Of a stretch of DNA of 64,000 bases, positions 1-11,483 are shown in pieces. The DNA is from Strigamia acuminata (lineage: Eukaryota > Arthropoda > Chilopoda > Geophilomorpha > Linotaeniidae), in assembly GCA_949358305.1 (NCBI GenBank), contig OX442319.1, positions 12,958,001-13,022,000 on the forward strand. Direction: 5' to 3'. The translations under genes were made by a program, and so were the position numbers. The notes beneath the pieces were generated by a model. The model had not been told where the DNA came from. It did no database searches and saw only the letters and a program-made list of their open reading frames with translations. Every line of letters begins with the position of its first letter. Positions within the stretch are counted from its first letter, which is position 1.

Positions 1-3000
1 TATGAATCACTTCTCCTAACCTATTCACAATAGATTCACTAGATGCCTTACTTAAAGGGAATAATTCTACCCATTTAGTACATTGATCTATAATTACTAA
101 TACAAATCTGTATTGGCTTCTTCCTGTCGGTTTGGGACCCATTAAATCAATGCAGATTACTTCCCACGGGTAAGACATGTTATGAGGAGTGTAACTCGCT
201 CTATGCTTTTTATGTTGACAGGGCTTGTATTGCTGGCAATGAATACAACTTCGGACGTAATTGCGAGTATCTTTATTCATCTTCGGCCAGTAATATATAA
301 GTTTTGCTCGTTCGAGCGTCTTACTCATCCCTGCATGTCCACTTAATGGATGTCCGTGACAGGCAAACAGTACTCTTCGTACTAATGACGGTGGAATGAC
401 AGCTTTAAATCCGTTTCCAGAGTCATTCAATTCCTCTTCAAACGTTGGTTTGAAATAAATCAGCATTTCATTACCATTTTCTTCTTGAAAATCTAATTGG
501 TAACCTTGGACTGCTTTCATCCATTCTTTAGTTTTTTTAAACTTTCTTTGTTCGATTTCATCTCGTTTCAGATGATCGATTATTATTCTACACTCTTTGT
601 CGGCTAGTTGAGCTTTTATAATTTCTTCTCGAGTCGGTGGAACTTCCTTTAAAACTTCAGTTAAAGCACTAAATAGTGTTTCTTCTGTAGCTTCATCCAT
701 CTTCTCCCCCTTTTCCAAAGTATTGTATAATAGTTTGGAATAATCGAAATGAAGCTGCACATTCGTGAGAAATTGGCAATCTTCTCTATTATTCCTTCGA
801 ATAATTTCTCGATTTCCGTCCCATTCCGGCCAGAATTGAGTAATCTCGATTGGCTCACAATAATCATTCTCTGGAATGTCTTCGATCTCCAAAGGCGCTC
901 TCGAGAAGGCGTCGGCAACTTGGTTCTGGGTACCTCGTCGATATTTAATCTTAAAGGCGCCACATTGAAGTTTAATTGCCCAACGACCAAATCGTCCCGA
1001 TGGTTCTGGTGTTCCCATCAGCCATTTTAATGCTTCGGCGTCTGATTCCAAAGTAAAAGTCGTATATTCGATATACGGTCGGAATTTGTCGACTGCCCAT
1101 ACTACTGCTAAACACTCGAGTTCGGGTGTTGAGTAGCGTACTTCTGCCCCTCGTAAGACTCGACTAGCATAAGCTACGGGTCTAGGAGTCATGATCATTT
1201 CTCTTTTTCCTTCATCGAAGAATTCTACATCTTGGCATAACACACTACCAAGTCCATCATGCGATGCGTCTGTCAAGATTACGAATGGTTTCATCATATC
1301 TGGCATTAACAAAACCTGTGTTTCGTCACATAAAATATTTTTTATTGTTTCAAAAGCTTTCTCTTGTTCTTCTCCCCATTCGAACACTGCTTTATCATGC
1401 ATCATGCTAGTTAGAGGCCTAGCAATTTTTGCATGTTCGGGAATAAATTTCCGGAAGAAATTTGACAAGCCATGAAATCGTTGAATATCCTTGGAATTCT
1501 TAGGAGTTGGATATTTCCTAACGGATACTATCTTGTCTGGGTCAGGTGCTAATCCGGTTGGAGTTATCAAATGACCCAAAAATTTGAGTGTAGTTTTTCC
1601 AAATTTTGATTTTTCCTTATTTACTGATAAGTTGGCCTTATCTAGTCTTTCCAACACATCTTTGATATGTTCAAGATGTTTCTCCCAAGTGGTGGAGAAG
1701 ATTATCACGTCGTCCAAATAGACTAACGCGTGTTTGTATAATGCTTCGCCCATCACTCGTTCCATTAAGAACTGAAATGTACACGGCGCATTGCAAAGAC
1801 CAAAAGGCATGCGGACAAATTGGTAATTGCCTTTCGGAGTATAAAAGGCTGTTTTCTGTCTATCTTCCTCGTCCATCTCGACCTGATAATAACCTTTGGT
1901 AAGGTCAAGAGACGTGAAATATTTTGCCTGATTTGTATTGTGGAGTAACAAATCAATACTTGGCATTTGTATGGCGTTAATTTCGGTGATTGCATTCAAC
2001 CACCGATAATCGATACATAAACGATAAGTACCATTTGGTTTGGCTACGATCACTGGATGACTTATGTAAGGTCCAGTAGCTCTTTCGATCAAATTATCCG
2101 CTTCTAATTCTTCTACTAATTTAGTCATAATGGCTATTTTAGCAGGGTTATACATTCGAAACGGTTGTTTTTTCCACGTTACATCCTTTTTAAAGGTGAT
2201 CTTATGCTTTATTATGTTAGTACATCCGACTTTATCTCTAAAGACGTTCTTAACACTAGCAATTACTTCGCGTAATTTACTTTTTTCCTCATCTGAACAG
2301 TCACAATCCTTTACCAGCAATTCTTCCCAATTATCTGGCGTGTGTGTGGCTGTTGCGTTGTCAGTCAACACTTGTACTCGAGCTAAATTACAATTTAACT
2401 CGTCAGTTTCGTAGGGTGCAGTCCAGTCGGACTTGCTGTCGCAAGTAAATACAGCTCGTGCTGGATTTAAATTAATTTTGGTTCGGCGCATAAAATTATG
2501 TCCGATAATTAATCCACACACATTATTATCCAAAATGATAAAATTTATTGGTGTGAATTCTGCTCCATCTGCCCATTGTACACACAAAGTAATTTGTCCT
2601 AGTGGAATATGAGTAACTCCGACTGCACAAACTCTCATGTGTTTTGGACAATCTTGTATGAAATCGGGAGATGCACAAGTTTTACTTAGTAATTGCAACC
2701 CAATAAAACACTGTGTGGCTCCTGAGTCCATCAAAGCATTGTAGGTGAGTCCACCTATTGTAATTTTCATTCGGGGGTCGTCGATGTGATTTCCCAATTT
2801 ATTAATTCGTTCGATGCCATCTTTTCGTTTTAACTGATTCTCGTTAATGTAAGATTTTAATCTCGCAAATCTGGAGGATTTGGAGTCGGGATTCAAATTA
2901 TCAATCATTGATTGTAAATTCTCGAATATTCCTCCACTAGAACTGGTGGATTCATCACGAATATTAAGATTGGATGTATCTTGTATCAATCTAGCTAAAG

Positions 3001-3268
3001 ATTCGTCCCCCTTATCTAGAGAAAACAGGTCGTCGTGAAAATTCAAGAACGGGTTTGCTGTCTCCTCTGCCGAAAAGGGCGTATTTGACGCGATTTTAAA
3101 CTTATAATTCCAGTTCCTTTTCCGTGTCTTCCGGTTAGGACGAGCACGCTTAATTTCTTTATCTTGAATAGTTAAATTATCCAAAGTTTCGGAAAGTGCT
3201 TGTTCCAAGTCTGGTGGTAAAATTCCTTCGGAATTATTAATAGGGGGCTCGAGGACCCCCGCCACTAG
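1..3268 (-). CDS. pol: Ty3/gypsy Pol polyprotein (protease, RT, RNase H, integrase), runs off the left edge
   Basis: This frame is open on the minus strand from the gag end to base 1; I read it through without meeting a stop. In order it shows a protease with DSGA (codon for D at 2726-2728), reverse transcriptase with LTKGYYQVEMDEED and the YLDD active site (1709-1714), RNase H with TDASHDG (about 1268) and YSTPELECLAVVWA, an H2C2 zinc finger (ACHGHPLSGH ... CIHCQQ), and the first integrase Asp in CIDLMGP (146-148). The remaining integrase catalytic residues lie outside the window. It has no good start codon of its own and sits in the -1 frame relative to gag, so it is probably made only as a Gag-Pol fusion. 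Order PR-RT-RH-IN places it in Ty3/gypsy (Metaviridae). The absence of stops suggests a young copy. Confidence 0.93.
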
Positions 3269-3274
3269 TTTTTT
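3243..3274 (-). promoter_or_regulatory. -1 ribosomal frameshift signal (slippery heptamer plus hairpin)
   Basis: On the minus strand the last sense codons of gag are CCA AAA AAC, followed directly by the TAG stop. This forms the classic heptamer A AAA AAC (plus 3268-3274). Seven bases later comes a GGGGG arm (3256-3260) that can pair with CCCCC (3243-3247) around an 8-base loop. Slippage by -1 moves the ribosome into the open pol frame. Heptamer, spacing, stop and hairpin are read directly; function is inferred from known retroviral sites. Confidence 0.85.
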
Positions 3275-5601
3275 GGAACCGGTGGGGTTTCAGTAATTGG
3301 TGCCGTAGTAGCGTTCTTCGGGTCTAAGAATTTACTAAATAAATCCGACACTGTCTTACTTATCGTTGTTTGCATACTGTTATTCATATCAGTTTTTAAC
3401 TCTTCCATTTTTTGATCAATAGCTTCGGCAGTTACCCAATTTTGGCGTGGTCGCTTAAATTCGTTCGGCTGCTGATTAGCGCTATTGTTATTGGAATTAT
3501 TATTTCCAGGGAAATTATTGCTAAATTTTCGCTTTGGAAGCAGAGGACATTCTCTTTTGAAATGACCTGGTTGTTTACAATGAAAACATTTCCCTGTCTG
3601 ATTTTCCGACATGGCACATAATAAATTATCCATTGATACATTATTCTCTGTCAACTCATTGACTTCCATTATTTCTTCTTCCGGCTCTATTTCCATCATT
3701 TGAGTGGATCGAGCCGAAGGTCTCGTATTTTTGGTATCTTTAGAATACTTCTGGTTGTTAGATACCACTTTATCAATTTCCTTGGAATTCTCTGTACGGA
3801 TTCTTTGGGGTTCAAAGAGTGCTCTATTCGTTCGTACGAATTGAAAGATTTTATCCACTGAATCGCTCCTGTATAGATTTCGATCGATTAATCTATTGTA
3901 ACTTGTCCAATTCAAGTTGTCGAAAAGTGTGGCAACATTTCCTCTTTCGGAGTACGATCCTTGGGCTTTAGTGAATCTGACTAGAAATTCATATAAAGGT
4001 TCATCGTCTCCTTGGATTACTTTTCGTAGATTTCGGAGTCGAGTAGTTGGAATCATGTCGAATTCTTCACGAAATAATTCTACGAAGGTTTCCCAGTTGG
4101 TAAACTTGGTTTTATTCTCGTCATACCATTGTTGGGCTAATCCGGACAAATAGGTGGGAATACCTTGATTAACCATTTCGTCCAGAGTTAATCCCTTTGA
4201 AATAGCTACAGTTTTAGCTACTGATAAAAATTTATCTATATCCTCCTGTTTTCCATCGAAAACTGGAAGGTCTTGTCCTTTGAAAAAGACTTTACTGGGT
4301 CCTGGATTATTAGATCGTTGCGGCCCAGTTGTTTGTTGAGTTTGAACGAATGTATCTATTCGACTATCCAATTGTTTTTGGAATTGGGCGGCCATATTTT
4401 GTTGCATTTTCAAAATATAGTCAAATGAAATATTAGTTCTGTCAGAGGGAAGTCTAGTTCCTGTAGAACTTTCTGCCGAGGAATGTGAACTTGGAATGTC
4501 ATCGGTAGATGCACGTGACGGATTTGTCTGGTCTCGGGGTTCACTACCATGGCTAGCCCGAGTGGACGCCGCGAGATTTAGCCGGATGCTTTCCTGTAAG
4601 GTTTTCTCCCGCTTGCGTTGATTGTCTTCAATTCTGTTCACTTCCGCCCACTTCTTATTGTATTGATCTTGTTGCTTTTGGAACTTTTCATCGTGTTCCT
4701 GTCGCCATTGAGCCCGTAATTGATTAATTAGAATTTTATCGTTTTTGTCTATCGACTTACGAACTTCGTTTTGATTGACAACTTCTCCTTCAAGTTTATC
4801 TTGGCGAATCTTTTCGTCGTTAATCTGTTTTTGATTAATTGCTTCCAGCCTAATTCGTTCCTTTTCCACTTCGTCTAATTTCAATTGTTCTTGTCGAGTT
4901 TGAGGTAAGACTGAAGATGGTAGTGGAGATAATTTCCGTCGAATGGCGGAGTTATTGCCTCGCCCTCTAGGGGTTTGTTTGGCAAAATGTCTCGTCCCAT
5001 TCTCCGTATAAATATGTGGATTGGGTTGCTTTTTAGCATTTTCAGGTTGAAAAGTTGAAAAATTGGATCCTCCTACCTCCGAAATACTTGGAGTATTGTG
5101 GTAACTGGCGTTGCGGGAGTGAGGAGTTCTATTTCCTAAACTGGACTGATCAAGCGATTCCTTGCTTGATGTTCGAAATAATTCTCGAATATCTTGGTTA
5201 CGAACCGACGGAGTTTTAATTCTTGCTTGATCTCCCAACTTACGTTGTGGAGTTTTAGATCGTGATCTGTTTTCTTCAGACAGATCTCTTGGCGACGGGA
5301 TTGGGTCCTTTCCAGAATTAAGGTTCGCCGAACTCTCCTTCGAAAGTTCTGCTCGTTTTTCCGGAGTTGGATTAATACGTATGTTACGTAACGCCCGCTT
5401 CGTCACAAATTCAGAAGCTTCGATTATGGTTTTGAACTGAGTTCTATCTAGTTCGTAATGTGTACAAAACTGTGTGAGTTCATCGGGAATCATTTCCGTT
5501 TGGTCACAAAGTTTTACATAACTTGAATCCAAGCTAACTATTTCTTCTACGGCCTTTTCTTCAGCCACTTTTTCTTCGTTAGGAAGATTGTTTGGATCCA
5601 T
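3265..5601 (-). CDS. gag: Ty3/gypsy Gag
   Basis: A 778-residue structural protein for the element whose pol follows. The first 240 residues are Ser/Pro/Arg-rich and look disordered. About residues 245-345 form a long charged, probably coiled-coil segment rich in E, K and Q. A retrotransposon-gag-like helical domain follows (motif AQQWYDENKTKFTNWETF), then one CCHC zinc knuckle, CFHCKQPGHFKREC, near residue 670. The C-terminal tail is Asn-rich. The ATG at 5601 is the first in frame. The protein is long for a gypsy Gag because of the N-terminal extension. It ends exactly at the frameshift heptamer. Confidence 0.92.
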   Translation of the reverse strand: MDPNNLPNEEKVAEEKAVEEIVSLDSSYVKLCDQTEMIPDELTQFCTHYELDRTQFKTIIEASEFVTKRALRNIRINPTPEKRAELSKESSANLNSGKDPIPSPRDLSEENRSRSKTPQRKLGDQARIKTPSVRNQDIRELFRTSSKESLDQSSLGNRTPHSRNASYHNTPSISEVGGSNFSTFQPENAKKQPNPHIYTENGTRHFAKQTPRGRGNNSAIRRKLSPLPSSVLPQTRQEQLKLDEVEKERIRLEAINQKQINDEKIRQDKLEGEVVNQNEVRKSIDKNDKILINQLRAQWRQEHDEKFQKQQDQYNKKWAEVNRIEDNQRKREKTLQESIRLNLAASTRASHGSEPRDQTNPSRASTDDIPSSHSSAESSTGTRLPSDRTNISFDYILKMQQNMAAQFQKQLDSRIDTFVQTQQTTGPQRSNNPGPSKVFFKGQDLPVFDGKQEDIDKFLSVAKTVAISKGLTLDEMVNQGIPTYLSGLAQQWYDENKTKFTNWETFVELFREEFDMIPTTRLRNLRKVIQGDDEPLYEFLVRFTKAQGSYSERGNVATLFDNLNWTSYNRLIDRNLYRSDSVDKIFQFVRTNRALFEPQRIRTENSKEIDKVVSNNQKYSKDTKNTRPSARSTQMMEIEPEEEIMEVNELTENNVSMDNLLCAMSENQTGKCFHCKQPGHFKRECPLLPKRKFSNNFPGNNNSNNNSANQQPNEFKRPRQNWVTAEAIDQKMEELKTDMNNSMQTTISKTVSDLFSKFLDPKNATTAPITETPPVPKN

Positions 5602-6596
5602 TTTATAAAAATATAATTGAATCGGTCTTTTTTACTATTTTAGCGGTGGAAAACTTCGAATCGTAACTAGAATCGGATGGCGCAGTCAGGATGGTTACTG
5701 AAACACGTCTGCTGGTCTGGTCTGGAAGCGAATGATCTCAATCTGATCTGGCTCTCCTTTAATAGCAAGGGGCTGGGGATCCTTAGATCACCTAGTTCCT
5801 GATTGGCTGGTTCGTTATCAACTGATTGTATAACGAACGTATCATTTTCGTCATCAGTTCTCTACTAAGTCCGTTCTTTTCGACTTTTAGTCTTTACCGA
5901 TAAAATAAAATTCCTTCGAGAGATTATTTGTAAATATTCCCAAAATTATATATTTCATAAAAATAAAATAAATTCACTTTCAACCTTTGTCAATTGTTTC
6001 CAATTATTATATCTTCTCCTTAATACTGGATTTTACTTCGAAATTCCATTTTTCTGCAAGATTTTTCTTTTTCTTGCGATTCGTAAAACATGTTTAGACT
6101 TGTCTTTTTACTTTTATCTTTTTAAGAATAAAGCAAATATCTAAATATACTTCTTCTACGAATTCTTGTTATTTCCAATTCTCCGAATTTTTTGAACAAC
6201 TTCGATTAAAACTTATCTCAACATCATGTGATAGATCTTAACAGTAATTTGTTGCAATTCTTTCGTGTAGAATTTGAATTATTCATTTTCCTCGAGAAAA
6301 TTCACTTTTTTAATTCTATCGAGTTAATTGCAAATTCTAATCTTCAGTGGAACTTTCACATGTGAGATTAGTTTGTAGTCTTCGAGATCTCTTAAATTTT
6401 CGAGCGAAAATAATGAAGGAAAATCCACTACGTAATTCTATTTCATCAGTTTACTTTTCTTCGTACGGAGATATAAACTGAAAATCTAATTGTCTGTTCT
6501 TTAACTAATCTTTTTAGTTAAAAAATTTATCTCCAATATTCACTGTTGTAATTCAATCGAATTTAATTGCAACCTAATCTCGGTGGGACCTCCACG
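5602..6596 (-). other. Leader of the gypsy element, with candidate primer-binding site
   Basis: About 1 kb of AT-rich sequence precedes gag and no coding region was recognised in it. At its far end the minus strand reads TGGAGGTCCCACCGAG (plus 6579-6594), a form typical of primer-binding sites. Two bases later a TG that could start an LTR follows. A degenerate second copy of this stretch lies near 6330-6375 (CAGTGGAACTTTCACATGTG). The tRNA is not identified and the PBS call is tentative. Confidence 0.45.
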
Positions 6597-8513
6597 TGTG
6601 ACGGTGACGACCACAACTCCCATTTAACAATGGTACCGGGAAGAGATCGCAATAAATAAACAGTGAATACAATACGAGATAAATACAAGACAGTTTATTG
6701 TTGGCAAACAATATGAAATGAGCTAAATTATACATAGGACTAATGCCGACATTTGGCAAGTTAAATCAACTATTAAACTATACAAAGAATTGGCCAACTG
6801 GCCCTAGAATAATATCACTACGGGTCTGGAATATGGGAGCGGTTTCCCCATCGCTCGACCTGATTATAGATGTCATCTTAAGCCGGATGGCTGTGTCCTG
6901 GAGTCCGATACGGCTTCGCTGGTTCCTTGGTTCGCTGTGTAATATTATCGCACGTCGATAAATCGAATGATCTGAGCATTGCGGTTGACTTTGTCTGCAC
7001 CGCCACAACTGAGGTTGGATATTGGTGTAAGTAAATGTATTCATTTACTTATCAATATTCCAATTATGAATTATATTTAATTCATAAGTGTTGTGAGTTT
7101 TTCTACTGGATATTTCATCGATAAGTTGTCGTCAACTTATTTGTCACATTGAGTTCAATGTATTCTTGTTTTTTTAAGTCTTCCTGACTTTGATTAATTA
7201 ACTTGTGGCCAAGTTAATATTGTTCTGTTATCAACGTAAAGGATAAATGTTAGACTTCCCGTCGCAACACACAATTGCCATCGATAGAAAACGCCTTGCC
7301 ATGCAGAACGGTATCAAGCGTCCCCTGCGCCGCAACACGGTCGTTCGTCTAGCGATTGACGGTATCACGTACACAGGAGTCGATAGCTCGCGGCTCCGCA
7401 CAGCAGTTTAGCCCTTCGCGGTACTAATAACAAAACGACTGCTTTGGCACCAAATACCATGAGAATCAGCTTGCCAAACACTTGGTGCTACTCGTGGTTA
7501 CTGTGAAACAGACTGCTTTTGCACCAACAGGTGAAGGAACCAACTCTCAACAGTTCCGGTGCTTACTTGCGGTTACGAGATGCGTTCATACCGAAAATGA
7601 CCACTTAATCCTGCCCGGAGGATACTGAATTGCACAGAAGGCAGGTTCTCCTCGGCGAGACCGTAACTTGAAACATGTATGCAACATAACAATCCAATAC
7701 GTCGGCTTCAATTGCCGGTGGTTGCATGATTCGGTAGAATCATGCCGCGGTTCTTTGTGAATAAATCAACAAAGAACCAAAAGGTTTTTTAATGGACAAC
7801 GAATCATATTTCTTAAGTAATAATACCAAACAGAAATAATCAAACAGAGCCGCTGAATGGCTGGTTGTTTGGGTTTATATAACCTGACTGGATTAAGGAT
7901 TAATCCAACTATCCAATTGGAACATTGGTTCCATGAATTCCTCCAATCCCGTATCACCGGAAGTGGATACGGAGGAGCATTTATGCAAATTATGCTAATC
8001 CTTGTAACAACCGGAACTGGATACCCAGGACCGGAAATGGGTTCCACCAATCAGATTGATCGGTTGACCGATTGATCGCTAAACATTCTGTCCCGCAGAA
8101 ATGGAAGTTACATTGTTTTTAACAATGTCAGATATTTAATATATATTTATATTAATATTTAACACAATTTATTCACTTGATTAAATATACGTTTATATTT
8201 AATCATGAGGTTTTCAAGTTCGTATTCGAATTTACCGCTAATTGCGATCGCGCCATCTAGTGGCAATATGGAGCATTGACAAATGCGGGTTTTAGCAGAC
8301 GACTCTTCGTAATTCGGCCGTGATATATCTATATCATGTAGAAATGAGTGTTCATTAATAATAAACGAACATCTTTGTATTTGAAACATCCCAAATATCT
8401 TTATTTAGGAATTATACCAGTTTTACACAGAATATCTTCGAGATATCATGATAATGGCGCGACAGCGCTTCTTTCTAAGAAAATAGGCATTTATAGCCAT
8501 TGTAAACCGTCAC
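6597..8513 (-). repeat. Candidate 5' LTR region of the gypsy element (right limit unresolved)
   Basis: The stretch begins TGTGACGG at 6597, next to the candidate PBS. On the minus strand an AATAAA lies near 6690, as expected for an R/U5 region. Two right ends are possible: TTGTCACA at about 7153 (LTR about 557 bp) or CCGTCACA at about 8513, the exact inverse of TGTGACGG (LTR about 1.9 kb). The other LTR is outside the window, so neither can be confirmed. Inside it, 7430-7575 holds a diverged tandem duplication of about 72 bp (GACTGCTTT.GCACCAA twice). No host gene was recognised here. Confidence 0.35.
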
Positions 8514-8633
8514 ACGTACCCCAACTAGGTAAAACGTTTCCCCTACGTTTCCCCCATGTCATGCTGCATCAACGCGTAGGATACTGGGTATATAAGGCAG
8601 TCTGGTGCCATATTCAAAAACATATTCGTAGCA

Positions 8634-9364
8634 ATGGCACCCACTCGACTGAACCAGGAGTTTGTAATCGGCGACAATGACGATAACTGCTGGTTCCGTT
8701 TTTGCTACACAACAAAACGGTTGTTGCAAATACGTTTTAAATGCGAGATGTTACAAGCAGATGCAACATACAAATTGAACTGGCATGGTTTTCCAGTTCT
8801 AATTGCGGGCTGTTCGGATGCAGACCGTGTTTTCCATCCAGTTTGTGTAGCTGTCTGCAAGCACGAGACCGCTGAGGACTTTGCATTCATGTTTCGAGCC
8901 TTGTCTAATGGCGGTGAGTATAAGCCCGCAGCTGTTCTAGGTGATTGTGCAGTAGCAATCACCAATGCCAGCGATCTTGTCTTTGGTCCGGACATCGTGC
9001 GAGTCTACTGCTGGGCTCACGTCATACGGAATGTTGACAAGAAGCTTCACTTGAAACCAAGTCGGGACAGTCAAAGCGCGGTGCGAAAAGATATAGTTAG
9101 CTTGCAGTTGGCCAACTCTGACGAGGAGTTTGAAGTAGCTAATAACTTATTTCTCAAGAAATGGCGCGAAGATCCAACCACACACCTGATCCTAAACTAC
9201 TTTGAGGCTGAATACCTGTGTTTGCCAAGATTTATATCTGCAAACACATCATAGGAATTGCAATTATTGAGAATCTGCTAGTTGTTCCACCGGAGGCAAA
9301 GAATGTTCCCCTCGGCCAGAAGCGAAAGCGTGGGCGCCCAGCGAAAGCAGAGAGAGCATTGTGA
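8634..9364 (+). pseudogene. MULE (Mutator-like) transposase fragment with internal deletion and frame change
   Basis: The ATG at 8634 opens 206 codons matching the MULE transposase domain: the DATYKL strand with the first catalytic Asp, then VLGDCAVAI with the second, then CWAHVIRN. The frame closes at 9254. In another frame (about 9218-9364) the sequence continues as IYICKHIIGIAI, the CxH half of a SWIM zinc finger, and a tail with KRKRGRPAKAERAL, an AT-hook-like C-terminus, then TGA. The region between the DDE core and SWIM finger is therefore deleted and the frame is shifted. The N-terminal part is also missing. Not expected to be active; MULE identity is from recognised motifs. Confidence 0.8.
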
Positions 9365-9406
9365 TCTCAATGAAAAGAAAATTGGCAGATAAATATTAAG
9401 TGTTGG

Positions 9407-9570
9407 GGTACATTGGAAAAAAGTTGGGGTATGTTGGATAATAATTGGGGGGAAAACAAATTTATTAGGGGGATAAACAGTTAGGGGCGTTATAAACATT
9501 AATTGGGGGTGTTTTGAGTGGGGATAAGTAAAATCGTTATTGGGGGTAAAGTGAGTTGAAGATGGGGGGT
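9407..9570 (+). repeat. G-run-rich tract
   Basis: Within about 160 bases there are nine runs of four to six G (GGGG to GGGGGG), spaced by A/T-rich stretches. It could form G-quadruplex or intermolecular G structures. It lies between the MULE relic and the left edge of the segmental duplication. No coding potential was recognised. Confidence 0.6.
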
Positions 9571-10625
9571 GTTTAAATCATAGCCCTTAAAAATTATGAT
9601 TCCATTTTGAGTAATCTGGATTTACAAAATGAAACAAGTGAATATCTGTAATGCAGGGAAGCATTACATTTTCGACTTCTAAACCTCTTCTACACTTTTC
9701 TGTATAGAAATACATCTGTCCGTCTGTCCCTAAATAAAACACCAAAATAAAAGAAAATAATATGGAATTTTCCGGCTCAAGAAATGCACAGACAGCCGAC
9801 AACACGTCGCCAGACGGCGTTCGGACATAACATGGGCATTTTCATACGTCCGATAAACGTTTTGTGGTTACAGCCAATAGAAGCTGACCATTCATGTAAT
9901 ATAATACGTCATTTCCGGTATCAGTCTGTAATAAACGGCTAAAAGTCTAGTAAAACCAGTTTATTAATTAAACCGGAGGTCGGAAAAATACGAAAATACC
10001 TTAGGTACCTTATACAGGTATGCTGAGTTCATTGCCGTTGCCCGTTTGGCTCAACCTGCTTTCGTTTTGAGGAATTGATGCGGACAGACAGACGGACAGA
10101 GCCGTTTCATTAGACTTTCTAAACATCAGGTTTAGAAGTCTAAAAAACTGGAATATGCAATTGTTTGAGACAAAAACAATTGAGCAATGAGTTTAAGTGA
10201 TATACAAAACATTTAGTAGTTGAAATTATAACTTTTAGTTGATGTGGATCATCGTTTTACATTAATTACAGTTTGGATTTTGTTATAGTTTAAAGAAATA
10301 CGGAGTAAATGTTTTTTATGTCACTTTTCCACATTGTTACATTGGTAAATTTAATCAATATTTTTCACTTCAATTATAACCAAACCACAGCTAAATTATG
10401 GTAGAATCGTATTCTAAAAACCATCATTTATTTATTTATTTTGTTACCTTTAAGAAGTTGCAGCAAAAAACGGCTATGAACATAGTTTGACCAATATTCT
10501 ATTTTGGCAAGGAGCTGTACTGTACAACTACTGAGTTGTGTGGCTTGTTCAAATGTTGGGATAAAGGTTTAGGGGCTTTCATTTGTCCTGAAGTTGAGAA
10601 AATCACTGTGTTCATGTTGATTCAG

Positions 10626-11424
10626 TTATTTATATTATGAACTACAAAATCTACAAAAATTCAGCCAAACTGAAATTAAAATTCAGTTTGGGTATATAGT
10701 AGATCTCTTTACCAATGACAACGCCATTCAGAAATGCAAATGTCTCGATTTATGCGATGTACAACATCAAAGTACTTCATTCAATACAGAGAAATACAAA
10801 GAAGATGTTCTACAAGTATATGCTGTGAATAATTATGTTCGAACATTGCAAGAACGTCACTCTTACGATATCATCGATTTATTGTGTGATATTGGAGGAA
10901 CAATCGGTCTCTATTTCGGCATGTCATGCTTGACACTCGTTGAAATATTTGTCCACTGCTGCAAACCACCTTTCGTCAAGTCCTACAAAACAACCAAAGA
11001 AAATTGCCAGTTGAAAGAGAGAATACAAACGATACTCGAAAAGAAACAGAAAACGAAAAAAGAATCATTTGTCAAAAAACTATTGAAAATGAAAACCATC
11101 GTAAAATTATTCCTGCTCTCTCTTTCGGTTTATTACACGTACGATTTGATGGACGAGTTTCTTAAATATCCAGTCTATCAAACTGTTAGTCTCGAAAGGG
11201 ACAAATTCATACATTTTCCACAAATTATTGAATGTGAAGAAAATAAGAAAATATTAGATGCTAAAAAAGATTTAGCGAAAAAAATGAATGCTAATAGCAA
11301 AGATTACCAACTCATCGATTTGCTTCATCAATCATCAGAATTCGCTAACAAACCATTGCAATTATGGAACGCTTCATCCAATTTCAAATACTATGACGAC
11401 GAAATCCGGAAAAATCAGGAGAAT
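10626..11424 (+). CDS. DEG/ENaC channel copy A, exon 6 (TM2 of unit 1, linker, TM1 of unit 2)
   Basis: The exon starts after the acceptor TGATTCAG and ends before GTAAGC, giving 799 nt with 5' phase 2 and 3' phase 0. It is open throughout. It encodes the Cys motif CKCLDLC, the pre-TM2/TM2 block DIGGTIGLYFGMSCLTLVEI (with GxS as GMS), a basic linker of about 50 residues, a second hydrophobic segment (TIVKLFLLSLSVYY) followed by KYPVYQTVSL, and the post-TM1 motif HFPQIIEC. Relative to copy B (34676-35483) it has in-frame deletions of 3 and 6 nt and scattered substitutions. Copy A has no exons 1-5, since the duplication begins inside intron 5. It is therefore either a 5'-truncated pseudogene or driven from another promoter. 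Confidence 0.82.
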
Positions 11425-11483
11425 GTAAGCAAATGAATATTCAAAGAAGGTGAATTTGTTTGCATACTTTTATTTCTTTACAG

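Noticed and set aside
661-2414. Several open frames of 60-110 codons on both strands
   Set aside because: They overlap the gypsy pol frame, which is open across all of them and carries catalytic motifs.
5676-5693. TGGCGCAGTCAGGATGG on the plus strand, similar to a tRNA-type primer-binding site
   Set aside because: The element here is on the minus strand, and no LTR end or plus-strand gag lies next to it.
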